This document shows, piece by piece, positions 1 through 12,000 of a stretch of DNA of 64,000 nt. Below the pieces are notes generated by a model. It worked only from the letters and a program-made list of their open reading frames with translations. It had not been told where the DNA came from and ran no database searches. Every line of letters begins with the position of its first letter. Position 1 is the stretch's first letter. A program made the translations under genes and the position numbers. Source of the stretch: Dipteris shenzhenensis (taxonomy: Eukaryota; Polypodiophyta; Polypodiopsida; Gleicheniales); NCBI GenBank assembly GCA_047967505.1, contig CM106540.1; one strand, written 5' to 3'.

Positions 1-329
1 CCCCTCCTACACCCACTCCCCTGCCGAGCCCCTGCCACCCTTGTAAATTTGCAACCCCAACATGGCATGCCTATCATCTTCCATAAGCTCCAAACCTAAA
101 TAGCTATGTTGTCCCAACCAAGTAGACCTCTTGGTCATTGTAAATTGAAACATTATAGCATATAGTATGGAGAAATCGTTCTATAACATTATATGTTACA
201 AAGTAGTCATTTAAAGGTATCAAGAGAGGTAAACATTGCAATCCTTCATGGGTTTATTCATGAATTCGAAGTAATTAGTACCAAGCATGCTTGACTATCT
301 TACATCTAAGGCTAACTTTAGAAATGATA

Positions 330-541
330 TTTGCAATTAAAGTCAAGGGCATTAGTTTTCTTAAAGAATTCAATATGTAACTTCTATGGAGTTGTATTCT
401 CTTTAAATTTGAACATCCCTAAAGTAGATTGAATTCACAAACAAGGTTTGCAATTAAAATCAAGTGCATTCGCTTTCCCTAAAAGAATCCAATGCGTGAC
501 GTACGGCGAGTCGCATTCTAGTCTTTAAATTTGAATATCCT
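330..541. repeat. Two-copy direct repeat, about 118 bp
   Basis: Two imperfect copies lie head to tail, at about 330-420 and 448-541. Both run from TTGCAATTAAA through a TCTTTAAATTTGAA block. The second copy has several substitutions. The flanking 1-329 and 542-858 hold no convincing gene. Confidence 0.55.
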
Positions 542-858
542 TGAATTAGTAGATCAAATTTTATATATACATAATAACAATAGATTCAAAAATAAATGAA
601 GACCACCATAGTTTGAGGACTAGAGCTTGATGGAGGTTAAGTGGCCACCTTAGCCACATTCTCATACTAGTCATTCTTGTTCCTCTTCCCTTCCTCGGGT
701 TTGTCCCTTCTCCCAATGGCCCTTGCCGTTGCTCACCGCTCATCGACACCATGCCAGTCCATGAGCCACAAGGGGAGCTAGTGCCAGATCAATAGTATGA
801 CTACTGTACCCAAGTGACTAAAATACCATTGGAACAACCCCCAACAAGTACTACATAA

Positions 859-1722
859 TCATTAAGATGGCTACATGGGCACCAATTGTATCAGCAGTAT
901 CATCAGTCCTCATCACCATCTGTCATTCTCCATCATCATGCTAGCCAAATGATTCAAATGTCCAAACTATTCACTAGCTTGTCCAAGGAGGAACATGCAC
1001 GAGAATTGGACAGACAGACAGTAGTGGCAATTGAAGACCAATTCCAAGTAATCGCCAGACAGGTCAAGGCACTTTGGGGGCAAATAGATGAGAAGGAGAT
1101 TGAAGACGTGCCCATGAACCAAGCTCTCCACACTCAAGAGAAGGTAGTGAGGGATGTGACCTCCAACCTCCACCAAAGCCAAATACAGCTGACGGAATCT
1201 ACGGCAATTCTACAGACCTACTATAACTCCTTAACCTCCGTACATGCTCAGCAAATGGAGGCACTAGCACAAGCTCGACTCACTCTAATCCACAAAGAAG
1301 AAGAGCTTCAAGATTGCCAAGACAAGCTTGAAGACATGCAAAAGTCTTTGGCAATACTCACGTTCAGCATTGAAGAACTTACAAGGGACTGCAGAATCTA
1401 ATAGGACCAACCTGCTACCGCTAAAGAGGCCAGCACTTCACAAGCACAAGTCTTGGACCAATGGTCAAATACCACTGAATTCATTCCTCAACAAGCGCAG
1501 GTCACCTTGCAAATGAGAAAGCTTAAGGAGGCATATACATCCATCTACCATAAATATAAAGAAAAAATGGATGAGATGCAATCCCAAAAGATAATCATCT
1601 CCAAGCTTGAACTCCAATTACTAGTGCACAACAATGAGGCAATGGAAGACAACACCAATGAACTCCCACTCCAATGCACAACAGTGGTATACCAAGAGCT
1701 TGTGGCTGCTCTACAAGCATAA
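859..1722 (+). pseudogene. Coiled-coil ORF of a retroelement, broken by a TAA-TAG doublet
   Basis: A single frame is open from 859 to 1722 except for two adjacent stops, TAA TAG, at 1399-1404. The first part has no ATG near its start; the earliest in-frame Met is around 949. The product is rich in Gln, Glu, Lys and Leu with heptad-like spacing, so a coiled coil is likely. It resembles the ORF at 60.3-60.85 kb in two places: a T-V-H-x-Q-x3-A-L stretch (here LTSVHAQQMEAL) and a Tyr-rich segment (here YTSIYHKYKEKMDEM, there YYRRYYRYKTKYENL). That ORF lies downstream of a Ty3/gypsy integrase, so this is probably the tail of the extra ORF of another such element whose pol lies left of the window. 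Reading of the doublet as decay is inference. No cellular function is proposed. Confidence 0.5.
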
Positions 1723-2526
1723 GATCACCTCAACGCATGAGTGCTTATCCCATGGAAGCAACTCCAAATCTGGATCATATCCGCTCATCCAACAATCAAA
1801 TGGGAACGTTCCATAGGGACCAAAACTCTGCACATAATTTGCTAAGACTTGTCTGAAGATGAGAAAAATATATTCTGCTTGTCTACGCATGCCGAGTTTA
1901 TAGCACTCAGGATGGATGCTTTCATCGCATATGTATGCCTCAAGGGTAGTCCTCCCCTTAGGGTTGCTGGTTTGTTGCCATTGCTACAAAGGCCATCACT
2001 ATTATTTGCAAGGCATGACATAACCGACATCCCACCCTTGCAACTCATTGCACCAACAAAAAGAAGTGTTGGAAGATGACAGGGCCTATCTCACATCCAA
2101 CTTCCCATATCTAACCACTCTCTCTGCCAACCTCATAACCTCACTTACCCTTGTTGCTACCACCCTCTTAACCTTCCCTGAGCTCCATCCTAACATCTAT
2201 TCCCTTCATCGTCTCTTTGTTCATGCCTCACCATTTTCAACTAACCCAACAGTCACAAACTTACGAGCCCCTCACACCTAGCTTCTTCCCTTCCCTTGCT
2301 AATCCTACCCTCGAGGATTACCAAGCTGCTCAAACCATTTGCCCATTTCTTTCCCCCCTCCCCTCTGCTCCCCCTTCCACAACTAATACTCTTCCATATT
2401 TCTCCCCCATGTCCCCAGATTCTCTTCTTGCCCCATCATCACCTCCGACATTGTGCTGCCATCAGCAAAAAATGACACAGTATTTGATTTTGAATATCAA
2501 GATTAGATAATCCAATTTGTATTCCC

Positions 2527-3021
2527 GTGCCAAATTCCAATGATGGGTATGATTTTGATAAGACACCACTTCCCAATAACCCCATCAAGGAATTTTGGAG
2601 CAAATATCCTGATATGAAAACTCGAGGTGGATGGACCCTGGACAACTTCCCTACCAACCTTCGTCAACATCAAATTAGTGAAGATTGGATAATAAGCAAG
2701 TTGGATCCCCAACCTGATTGGCGCCGTCCCAAGCTCTTTAATGTAATCTTCTTAAAAGAGTACCTGCATGCACCTCCATGTCTCAGAACCCATCCCAAGT
2801 TCTATGTAGTTCCACGACGTCACAGATGGGAAGCCAACATACACATTTTGGGTGAAGATCACACCATTAATTGCTTCCACCCATGCTCTTACATATTCTT
2901 CCTCTCCCACTCCTATGCTTCTCCTAAACCCTTAGTTCCTCAACCCTTAACCTCCATGATCTATGAGGGAGACGAGTTCTCCACCATGTACTATATCCTG
3001 AACCTTGGATCCTCCTTCTAA
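2527..3021 (+). CDS. Unrecognised ORF, 164 aa, probably retroelement-derived
   Basis: This ORF starts with ATG and its composition looks coding: aromatic-rich, with segments FWSKYPDMKTRGGW and FYVVPRRHRWEANIH. No family is recognised. It follows Pro/Ser/Thr-rich frames at 2040-2510 that shift between phases, and it lies about 0.8 kb after the decayed coiled-coil ORF on the same strand. It may belong to the same retroelement or be a decayed exon. No signal peptide, zinc finger or polymerase motif is visible. It ends where a short minisatellite begins. Confidence 0.3.
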   Translation: MPNSNDGYDFDKTPLPNNPIKEFWSKYPDMKTRGGWTLDNFPTNLRQHQISEDWIISKLDPQPDWRRPKLFNVIFLKEYLHAPPCLRTHPKFYVVPRRHRWEANIHILGEDHTINCFHPCSYIFFLSHSYASPKPLVPQPLTSMIYEGDEFSTMYYILNLGSSF

Positions 3022-3130
3022 CCCTTGCACCTCTTTTAAACTCTGGAACCTCTCTCTGAACTTTGGAACCTCCTTCTAAACCCTGAACCTCCCTCTAACC
3101 CTTAAACTCCTCCTAAACCCTTCAACCCCC
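3000..3130. repeat. Minisatellite of AACCTCCYTCTAA-like units
   Basis: About five degenerate units of 20-27 bp are built on the words TTTGGAACCTC, CTTCTAA and CCCTGAACCTCC. The array begins inside the last codons of the preceding ORF. Confidence 0.5.
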
Positions 3131-3831
3131 AATGAAGATGAAAGCCTTCATTATCCCAACCATGATGATGCACGTTCCTTTCACACGTGTTTGCACTATG
3201 TTTGCTTACCACACTTAAGCCTACATCTCTCATTAGAATATGACTCGAGGTCCTAAGCTACACTTATACTACAAACGATGACACTGATATATCTGTAGGT
3301 GACAAAAAGCCTCAGAACCTTGCTCTATGAGAATACCCTACTCTTCCTGTGGAAGCCATGGGAAAGAGCCAACAATTGTCTTTGTATTTATCCATCCTTA
3401 GATACGCTGGTGGTTTCCTTTTGAAACGTAGAAGAGTAAAACTTGGTTGTATACTACCCGGGTATATACCTTTAGGGCCTGACTATACATTTGTCTTTCC
3501 TATATAACTTCAATTTTAAAGTCTATATAACTTCAATTTTAAAGTCATAATTTGCCATTTATTTGTCCTTGGATACCTCTTTTATGATTGCTTCACTCAG
3601 CTGGGCTTTATAATTTGAAAATGTTGCATTTAGTTGGATTCAAAGGTTCAAATGCATCTAGTTGCATTTAGTTGGATTCACTGAAGGTTCTATTTCCTTA
3701 TGACTTCTTCACTCAGTTCGACTTTAGAAGTTGAAAATGTTGAATCCCTAAGTTGGACTTTATAATTTGATGGACATTTTCCAATAATACAGCACGATTA
3801 TATAGCTTGCAATTCATTTAGGATTTGTGGT

Positions 3832-4370
3832 CACCAGCATAGTGGCTAAAAGTTGATAATAGATAAAGAGAACCAGCCTAAAGGGGACTATTTTAGTATA
3901 GCACTTTACAACAATACGATTCATTTTAGGATAGCAAGACGGTAGTGCAGGATAAGTGGTCACCAGCATGGTGGTTGGTTGCACACTAGGATATTAATTG
4001 CCACCAGCGTGGTGGTTTGTTTATATTATTACAAGATGAATTGGTTGCACACTAGGATATTAACTTCCACCACCGTGGTGGTTTGCTTCTATTATTACAA
4101 GATGAATTGGTTGGCTTTACACTAGCATATTAACTGCCACCAGTGCGATGGTTTGCTTCTATTATTACAAGATGAATGGCATGCAATTCATTCGCTTAGG
4201 ATTTGTGGTCACCCGTGGATTTGTGGTCACATCCTGGTGGTTGAAATTTGACAATAGTTAAAGAGAACCAGCCTAAAGGGGATGCCATAAACAAATACAT
4301 TTTCTAATATTTCACTAGCCTGGTGGTTGAAATCTGACAATAGTTAAAGAGAACTAGCTTGTTTGTGGGA
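3832..4370. repeat. Repeat cluster with a CCACCA-N3-TGGTGG palindrome
   Basis: Three tandem units with periods of 66 and 70 bp occupy 3981-4177, each carrying CACTAGSATATTAA, a near-palindromic CCACCAGCGTGGTGG and TATTATTACAAGATGAAT. A second word, AAAGAGAACCAGCCTAAAGG, recurs at about 3867 and 4260, with a diverged copy near 4346. No coding potential is evident. The remainder of 3130-4960 shows only short words of the same kind, plus a 23-bp tandem duplication near 3500-3547. Confidence 0.6.
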
Positions 4371-4959
4371 GCTATTTTCCTTGTCTGCAACCAAGGAAAA
4401 TGCAATTGGATCCCATGACGTGCAATTATATGACTAAAAACAAGCATGGTGGTTGTTTCGAATATACTTAAAACAAGTATGGGGTTAATCTATCGTTTGG
4501 GATTTACAAAAATAAGCACAGTGGTTGTTTGGGACACATGACGAGGATCCACATGGCCTTTCTTGCAACACATGATGAGGATCTAGGTGGCCTCCAGACT
4601 GCACATTCATTGGGGAGACATGGGAATCGACCCCCATGGAGCAATGCTCCAATACGACCAGATCTCAAGTCCTTCACAGCTTGCCTGCATAGGTCAAAGC
4701 CTATGTGTGCTTGGCAAATTGGCAACAATAAACATTCCCATCTTCGAGTTTTCTGAAGTACCAGGGCTTCCAATGCTCGAAGCTCCTCTACCCAATTGAA
4801 ATGTCAAGATTTTGATCCATAAAATTGAGATACAATCCATCTACTGACCCAGCATGCAAGCCCCCTTTTTACACTGCTACGAGGAAAACAAAACAAAATA
4901 CAGTATGTACAAAAATGAGGTCTAATTAAACTAATCAACCTACAGGAAAAAAAAACAAT

Positions 4960-5300
4960 TTCAAACCCTAGGTTGGTTTAATACAGTCATAGATAATAAG
5001 GTACTAGCAAAGCAAAACAATTTCAACCATCGCATTGGTTTAGGACAGTCACAATTTCAACCACTGTGTTGGTTTAGGACATAGTCACAATTTCAACCAC
5101 TACATTGGTTTAGGACAGTCACTATTTCAACTACTGGGCTAGTTTACCTTGACGATCACAATTAGACAATAACAAGTATATTGCTTTTCATTTTTGAATT
5201 TCACAATTAGAAAATAACAATATATTACTTTTCATTTCTTTATTTCTGTTTGACCACAATTTCAATCAGATATGCTGTTTGACTTAAAACAACATCAGGT
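4960..5300. repeat. Degenerate repeats of about 35 bp, TTCAACCACNNNNTTGGTTTAGGACA
   Basis: At least four units recur between 5019 and 5150, each with CAATTTCAACCA, a variable core, TTGGTTTAGGAC and a CAGTCA-like end. The same word family returns at 6425-6830. No gene is seen between them apart from the LTR-like segment. Confidence 0.55.
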
Positions 5301-5357
5301 TGGCTTAGGACAATCACATAAAGTCAAAGCCATCTCGGTCTAGAAATTAAGTGGTAT

Positions 5358-6340
5358 TGTTATGGATAAAATTGTCTAAGGAAAAAGGCATTAATATGTA
5401 TGTGTGTTTGTATATGTGGCAATAGTATAATCAAATATGGTGTGCATAGGGCCCAAGGTTGAGGTGGCAAGGCATGACCATGTGCCACCCTTCCATGTAA
5501 GAGGACCCATAAGGTGTGTTGTACATAATCCATAATAGTAATATTATAAAATGCAAGGTGGCATGGCTCCTCCATGTGCCACCCCTCCACCTAGGATGCA
5601 ATAATTGAGATATGGCTCAAAGTCCATGGGAGAAGCAATATAAAATGGGTGGAGATGGCTATTATATTGAGTTATTCCCTCCATATGGGATAGGCCCATG
5701 TGGGGGAGGTATAGAAGGACAAAGAGAGCTAGTTAAATAATGGGGAAAGTAGGATGAGGTGGCAAGATTCCTTGTGCCAACCCTCCACTTGTCCTCCTAG
5801 AGGTTTGAACCTATTATAAAATTGGAAAGAGACCAAGGGAGTATCATAGACTTGAGATATGGGGCTTGATTTATGTGGAAAATTGAGGCAAAGGGTTGTC
5901 GCATACAATTGAGAGTGCATACCCACCTAGCCCACATGGGAGACTTTTCCACACACACCATGCATGTGGGAGGATACATTAATGTGGAGAGACCCCCTCT
6001 TTTGGCTATAAAAGGAAGGGGCAATTCCTTGATGGGACACGCTCATTCTTGTAAAGCCACCTAGCTAGTATTTTGATATTTCCCTCTCATCCCTCCTTTC
6101 CAATAAAGTATGGTTCACTTCCCTTGATGTCTACATCTCAACATTCCTCTTTCTATCATGTACTGGCTTCTCTTCCCACTCTCCCTTTCCCCTTGTGTCA
6201 TAGTCTCCCTTTTCCTTCCCTCCACTTCTAATTCCTTATTCACCCCTATGACATCCCTTCGCCCTCGTAATCTCCTTTTCTCTATGGCCTTTGAGCGTCG
6301 CCATACTTAGTCTCTAGCCTTTGGTCTCGGTTTCTTTTCC
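5358..6340 (+). mobile_element. Possible solo LTR or LTR fragment
   Basis: A CTATAAAAGG TATA box at 6005-6014 is followed about 90 bp later by an AATAAA signal at 6102-6107. This spacing is typical of the R/U5 part of a plant gypsy LTR. The upstream 600 bp carries repeated GTGGCA/CATGTGCCACCC words. Neither end is fixed: no TG...CA termini or target duplication could be defended. A degraded gene promoter is the alternative. Confidence 0.35.
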
Positions 6341-6424
6341 GGCTAAAAGTATATGACTCGAATAGTAGGAAATTAAATTTAACTAATTTAAGTACTAAGA
6401 AACACTGTAATTTCAATTATCGAG

Positions 6425-6830
6425 CTAGTTAACAACTAATGTCTGTTCAATTGCACTAGTGTTTGAGCTAAACCAGCCACAATTGCATGATGTTCCAATC
6501 ACTGGGCTGGTTTAGTAAAATAATAATATATTATTGTTCAGTTACAAAATATATTGGTGTTAATTTCTGTTCAACCACACTAGTTCAGGACAATCACATA
6601 ACTAGTGTTTTCACTAGACCAACTATGGTTGCATGATGTTTCAACCACCGAGATGGTTTAGGACAATCACATTAAGTCTAAGCCAGCCTAGTTCTGGTGT
6701 TTGAGCTGAACCAACCACCACAGTTGCATGATATTCCAACCACCGGCTTGGTTTAAGACAATCACATTAAGTCCAAGCCACCCTAGTAAACTATCCTAAA
6801 GCTCAATCACAAACAATCACCATGCTAGTT
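6425..6830. repeat. Second block of TTCAACCACYG-TGGTTTAGGACAATCAC repeats
   Basis: Units contain CAACCACCG, GGTTTAGGACAATCACATTAAGTC and AAGCCAGCCTAG, with GAGCTGAACCAACCAC between some of them. They are the same family as the block at 4960-5300, which suggests an older array split by the LTR-like segment. Confidence 0.5.
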
Positions 6831-6839
6831 TAGGAAACC

Positions 6840-8690
6840 ATTGGCCTGCATTGTATCAAGCATGTGCATGATGTGCTCATCAAACATCTTACAAGTGTCC
6901 CATCCGCTTTCTACATATGTCCTTGTTATTTGGAGAAACTCTACGTGCATCTCCCAAGGTGTTGGTAGGGTTATCACTCTATGAATTTTAGGGTGCAGGC
7001 TAAAGCTTGTGAAGACTCAAGACTGGTATTAACTTGAATGGCATGATGTTGCTTCCTCGAATGCTACCACCAATCGTGACATCACAACTCGTGTTCTTTG
7101 CTCTTATGGTAATGATTGAATGCATGCATCTGCATCTACTTCCTATTGCTTCTTTGCAAGGAGTCTTCTTTCTTCTCATTGTTTATCCCTTTGCAAATGT
7201 TACAAAAGTCTCTTTCGTTTCTATTTTGATACTGTGCCGTTTCTTTCCTCGATCCACAATCTGTTCCTTGTGACTTGACCAAGCTTTTCAACATTCTTGT
7301 TCCGCAGCCTCTATCTACTTCTCTTGCAAGCCATGGCAAGCTACATGTTGGACATCATGGCGATGATCAGTGAAAGATGACAATGCAAAACCAAAACAGA
7401 GATAAGCTAGCTTGTGAGGCAAGCAAAGAAGAGAAGACAATTTACCCGAAAGATTCAATGCCAAACAAAGATGGCACAAAGTCACGTTGAGGTGCGTGCA
7501 GGTTGGAGGGCAAGGGTAGGTTGCAGGTACTTAATCTTCCCAAGATTTGACGAGCGAGAGGTGTGAAAATTCAAAATTCGAGGGAGTAGCAAAATTTTCA
7601 GCCATTTTTTTCCCCCTCCGACGATACATGTCAGCAGAATTGGATATCCCAAACAAGTGCAATGTGGCCTCAAATGCTTCAAAACACAAATAAGCCAAAG
7701 GGAATGCTATCGGGTTTAATGCAATGTATTATGAAATGCAATGAGCTTTGGCATGCTTATGAGCCATATAGCAAGCAAGTGCATGGAAAAAGAAACAATT
7801 CAAATTGTAAATAGTGTTGGATTTATTAAAAGATGTTTACACATGCGCGAATTGCACATTTTCAACTTCTTCCATTTTAGGGTAAATCTAGATACCAATA
7901 CCAATAACTATCAATGTTTTAAGACCACCATGTAGTAGTCCCACTATTTTGGATTCCAAATTTTCAATCCTTTTTCGTTTTTAACAATTAAAAAAAAAAG
8001 TTATAGAGCGTGCCCTCAAATGGGTGTGCATCGGTTTAGCACAACATTGGAGGCCCATTAATCCATGTTGAATGTTCTCATTTAGGTGTGTTCTTGGGTT
8101 GAGAAGAAGCTCACATAGTGTACTTTTGAATGATTACTTGATTGCATGTATGTACAAAACAAAATTTTGATGTTTTTGAATAAATTGCTACATCCTATAG
8201 TCTTCAAGATGCATGCTTCACATGCAACATAGCATTTGCAATGCTTTAACAGTCTCATTCCCAATCCTTATTCCATAATTTTTTGGTCTCATGTTCAAGT
8301 TTGGAATGTGTACTACAACTTGAAGACATAGTTTGCCGAATTCCATTGAGCAATGCATAAGTTATGGGTTATGCAAGATACCTATATACGAAAAAAAAAT
8401 TTAAGCTTACAAAAAATGGCTACACCCAAGCAAACAATGACCCTCAAGGGGTTCACCTACAAAAAATTTAGTATACCACATGCATTCAAAAGGAGGGGTA
8501 TTTCAATTCCACTTTGGAAAAAATTTAAGAGGTTTACAATAATAGGAGGGGGTTTTTAATTCAACTTTTGAAAAAAATCCGTTAGTTCATAAGTAAAGAG
8601 GGTTTGTTTTATTGGGAAAAAAACTTTAGTTGAGGGGTTTTATAAATACCGCTTGAATGCACATGATACCTAGGATTTCTTGGTGGTGCA
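6840..8690. other. Gene-free stretch
   Basis: Only short frames occur here, none with family resemblance, plus A/T runs near 7990 and 8395. No splice-bounded exon or element end could be supported. Confidence 0.5.
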
Positions 8691-8730
8691 CCCCTTGAGC
8701 AATAACACAGATTGAGTTCTATATAGCATA

Positions 8731-9600
8731 GATAATGTACATAGGACACAGTATGAGCTATATAGATAATGTACATAGCACATAGTATGAGCTATATAGC
8801 TCTTACATTATGTTTGAAAGAATAGATATTGTGCTATATAGCATGGGATAGTGTATATAGCACATAGCATGATCTATATAGCTCATTCAACATGCTTGAA
8901 GTATTAGATTAAGTACTATATAGCAGAGATAATGTACACTACGTGAGTATATAGCTCATTCAATAGGCTTGAAATAATAGATCGAGTGCTATATAGCATA
9001 GATAATGTAATAGCACACAATATGAGATATAGAGCTCTTACATTATCTTTGGAAAAATAGCTTTTATGCTATATAACATGGGATAATGTACATAGCACAT
9101 AGCATGAGCTATTTAGCTAATTCAATATGTTTGGAAGAATAGACTTCTTGCCATATAGAAGAGATAATGGACATAGCACATAGTATGAGCTATACAACTC
9201 ATACAGTATGCTTAGAAGAATAGATTGAGTGCTATAGAATAGGGATAATGTACATAGCATGTGGCATGACCTATGTAGCTCATTCAGTAGGCTGAAAGAA
9301 TAGATTGCATCCTATATACTAGAGATAAAGTACATAGCACAAAGTATGAGCTATATAGATCATTTAGTATGCTTGAAATATTAAATAAAGCAATATATAA
9401 TAGAAATAATGTATAGCACATAGTATGAGCTATATAATATAGCTCATTAAAAATGCACAAAAGAATAGATTACATGCTATATATCATACGTATTTTACAT
9501 AGCAAACTGTATGAGATATATAGCTCATGTAGAATGCCTGAGAGATTAGGTTAAGTGCTATATATCACAAATAAAAAATAAGCTAAAATCATTTGGGAGA
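8731..9600. repeat. Tandem array of an 81-bp AT-rich unit, about 11 copies
   Basis: The anchor GATAATGTACATAGCAC or a variant recurs near 8765, 8847, 8928, 9001, 9082, 9163, 9244, 9324, 9403, 9487 and 9568. Spacing is mostly 79-84 bp, with one short unit of 73 bp. Each unit also holds GAGCTATATAGCTCATTCA, itself nearly palindromic, and GAATAGATTGAGTGCTATATAG. An extra half-unit duplication sits at 8716-8765. The array is degenerate and non-coding. Confidence 0.8.
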
Positions 9601-9772
9601 CTCACCTTGGCATGATAAACTCTTTTCTATATATAGTTCATGTACATTATATTTGGTATGCAATCTTTGGAACATTTGTAGCAACTGTTCTCGATCTTCA
9701 ACATCCTCTTTAAGACTGAACAATCCAACTTCCATCTTGTTTTGGGCATTGCTTTAGTGCCCTTGTAGATGC

Positions 9773-10407
9773 TCAAAGGGTACTAAGTACTATGGAGTCT
9801 CTCAACTCACGGGAATCTATATCATAACTCTCAGAGGAGCATTTCCTCTCATTGGAAACCTTCAAAAACTCTCTCACAATTGGACTCCTATATCTCTCTC
9901 TCTCAAATGAAGCTCTCTCTCTCAGAATGAAAACAGATCCATATCTCCCTCTCAAAAGATATGAGAGCAAAATCTCTCAATCTCTCATGAACACTTAAAA
10001 ACTATCTCTCATACGTAGTAATGAACAGAATTCTCACACATGGAATTCTCAGTGGAAGAGCTCTCTCGGAGAAGAAAATCTCTCTCAAAGAATGGACGAA
10101 CATTCCCTATCCCTCAACAAAACTAAGAGAAAACTCAGTCGCACTCAATCTCTCGATCTCTGAATCCATGAAAAAATATGAAGAGGAGAGGAGAAAGTGA
10201 AAATGAGGAGAGAGGACACAGCACACCATAAATGACTAAGTGTACACTAGATTTAGTTGTAAATGTAGAATATATATACAAACCCATTTAGGATTAGGAT
10301 TAGGATTAGGACATCTAACCCTTTTCTTTATAGCACTCTATTGGGTTAATGCTATGCACATATGATAACATGATGTTGAGCGTGATCTCTCAATACCTTC
10401 CCTCAAA
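9773..10407 (-). mobile_element. LTR-like segment with polypurine tract, minus strand
   Basis: Read on the minus strand, a purine tract TTTTGAGGGAAGG near 10,394-10,407 is followed by TATTGAGAGATCACGCTCAA, the arrangement seen where a copia internal region meets its 3' LTR. A TATATATATTC box and a CT-rich leader-like stretch follow. The first base pair is TA rather than TG, and the far end is not resolved, so this is probably an old fragment. It contains four TTAGGA units at 10,288-10,310. Confidence 0.4.
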
Positions 10408-10409
10408 AT

Positions 10410-11055
10410 CAACATCATGAAGCAGGCCTTTCCTCAAGCTAATGATTCTAGGGAATCGAACAAGGACTGAACACTACATTCCATCAAATCCAAGAGCTTG
10501 TGGGTAGTTCATGAATCCATAAAAGTGAAGAGTCCAAGGATGGTAATCCAAGAGGTAGTGGTAGTGGAAGGCTCCAAGGTGGTTAATAGGTAAAAGAGAT
10601 TACTATGCTTTGTATTTGTCCATTATTTCGCATATTATAGTTGTATAAATAACTAATCATTCATCTACTTTTAGCGTAAAAATATTGAAAATTCTACAAG
10701 GCCATCGTGTTAGAATTGGGGTTTAGGTATTCTGTTTCCTTGAGGGAGCCCCTGGACACTGTTTTAATTATCCAAATGGCCCGAGTCTCTCTTTTAGACA
10801 GCTAAATTTCAATTATCATAATACCAAGACCATGAATATCGCAAAGCTTAAGTAGCATTCACCAGTATCTGTAATGCGGCACTTCGAGAGATCACGAACA
10901 CATCTAGCTCATACCTTCAAACGAAATAATCCAAGTTCAGAAGAGAACTAGTTACAGAAGAGTAAACGGATTGTGAGAACCAATTGCAACTTCCATTCCA
11001 AGGAATGACATTCCGGTGAGCCAGAACGAACAAAAATACAATCGCCCATTTCACG
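10410..11055. other. 3' flank of the X8 gene; nothing else recognised
   Basis: No second gene or element is supported here. The bases next to 11,056 presumably hold the 3' UTR of the X8 gene, but no canonical AATAAA on the minus strand was identified close to the stop. Confidence 0.4.
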
Positions 11056-11765
11056 TTACTGTGGTGGATAGGTGCAACCGCCATAACCTGCAAGTAGAGA
11101 GCATCAGAATCTTCAATTGCAAAAGTTCACACTCAGGTGTTTCCGGGAGAAGCTCAAACTAATGTAGAAGACTTACTGGGATCTGTGAAGACGACAAGGC
11201 CGCTGTTTTGGAAGTAACAATTCCACCAGTTCCGCCCATGGGCCTGGTAGTACAAATTCATGGCGTATGAGGCATGTGAAATTATCGTGTTCGGGTTGTA
11301 ACAAGCCCCTCCAGATTGAAGCTGCGAGCAATCGGCACCGCTTTGTCCGCAGGCAAAGTTAAGGTTGGCCGTCAGGATTTCCTCTGGTGCAGAGGGCTTC
11401 GCTACGCACCACAGTTTCTGTCCCGTTTGTTGCTGCAATGAGGAAGGCGAGCGTCAAGAAAACACGGCCACCTCTGGATAAATTAGAACAACGATGGGGA
11501 AAATGAGAAAATATTGAACCTACATCTGCCGAAGGGCTTGGGATTTTGTTCGTAGCGCTGCGGACTGCAAAGCAAGAGAAGTTAGTTTCGGAAGCAATCC
11601 AAGCTTACGTTACAGCATAACACCAGAGAACAAAGAGGTCACAACCGAAACAAAAACATGAGCAAAAAGGAGGATAAAAGAACGACCTCTGGTTGAGGAG
11701 ACAAGAAGCGAGAAGCAGCAGAGGGCAAGGAGGAGAGTGAAAAGGAAGGGGCAGGCGGCAGCCAT
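11056..11765 (-). CDS. Secreted X8-domain (CBM43) carbohydrate-binding protein, 4 exons
   Basis: Exons on the minus strand are 11,687-11,765, 11,524-11,564, 11,177-11,432 and 11,056-11,087. All three introns (122, 91, 89 nt) begin GT and end AG, and the phases agree, giving 135 residues and a TAA stop. Residues 1-26 are a signal peptide (MAAACPFLFTLLLALCCFSL). A short Ser/Pro linker precedes the X8 domain from WCVAKPSA. Six cysteines in the X8 pattern are visible: WCV, FACGQ, ADC, GACYNP, WNCYF and GGCTYP. X8 modules bind beta-1,3-glucan (callose) in the wall or at plasmodesmata, alone or attached to glucanases. There is no hydrophobic tail for a GPI anchor, so the product is likely a free secreted protein. 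The ATG at 11,765 is preferred because it starts the signal peptide; the frame upstream has no ATG. Confidence 0.9.
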
Positions 11766-11964
11766 AGGGATAGAAGATGGAACTGTTTTGGAGGGCAACG
11801 ATGGGGTTTTGCAGACTTACACTTGAGTCTGGGGGAAGATGGACGAGGAGGCTTGCAGATAGAGGAAAAGGAGATGTGAGGGGATTGCAATTTGCAACTG
11901 CAAAGGCAATAGAGTCGTTTAGGATTGTCTGGATGCTGGGGGTTTGGGCAATGCAAGTGAAGAG

Positions 11965-11985
11965 ATTGAGTATTTATTAAATGAA
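11965..11985 (-). promoter_or_regulatory. Possible TATA element of the X8 gene
   Basis: On the minus strand the sequence reads TTTAATAAATACTC about 210 bp upstream of the ATG. It is AT-rich and TATA-like, placed for a leader of roughly 170-190 nt. A CT-rich leader follows. No transcript evidence is available here. Confidence 0.35.
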
Positions 11986-12000
11986 AGAGGTGCTGAAGTG

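Noticed and set aside
8731-9600. Regular repeats as a CRISPR array
   Set aside because: Units are contiguous 81-bp tandem copies with drift throughout, no constant repeat with unique spacers, in a plant nuclear context.
10288-10310. TTAGGA repeats as interstitial telomere
   Set aside because: The plant telomere unit is TTTAGGG; four TTAGGA units inside an LTR-like segment are better read as a microsatellite.
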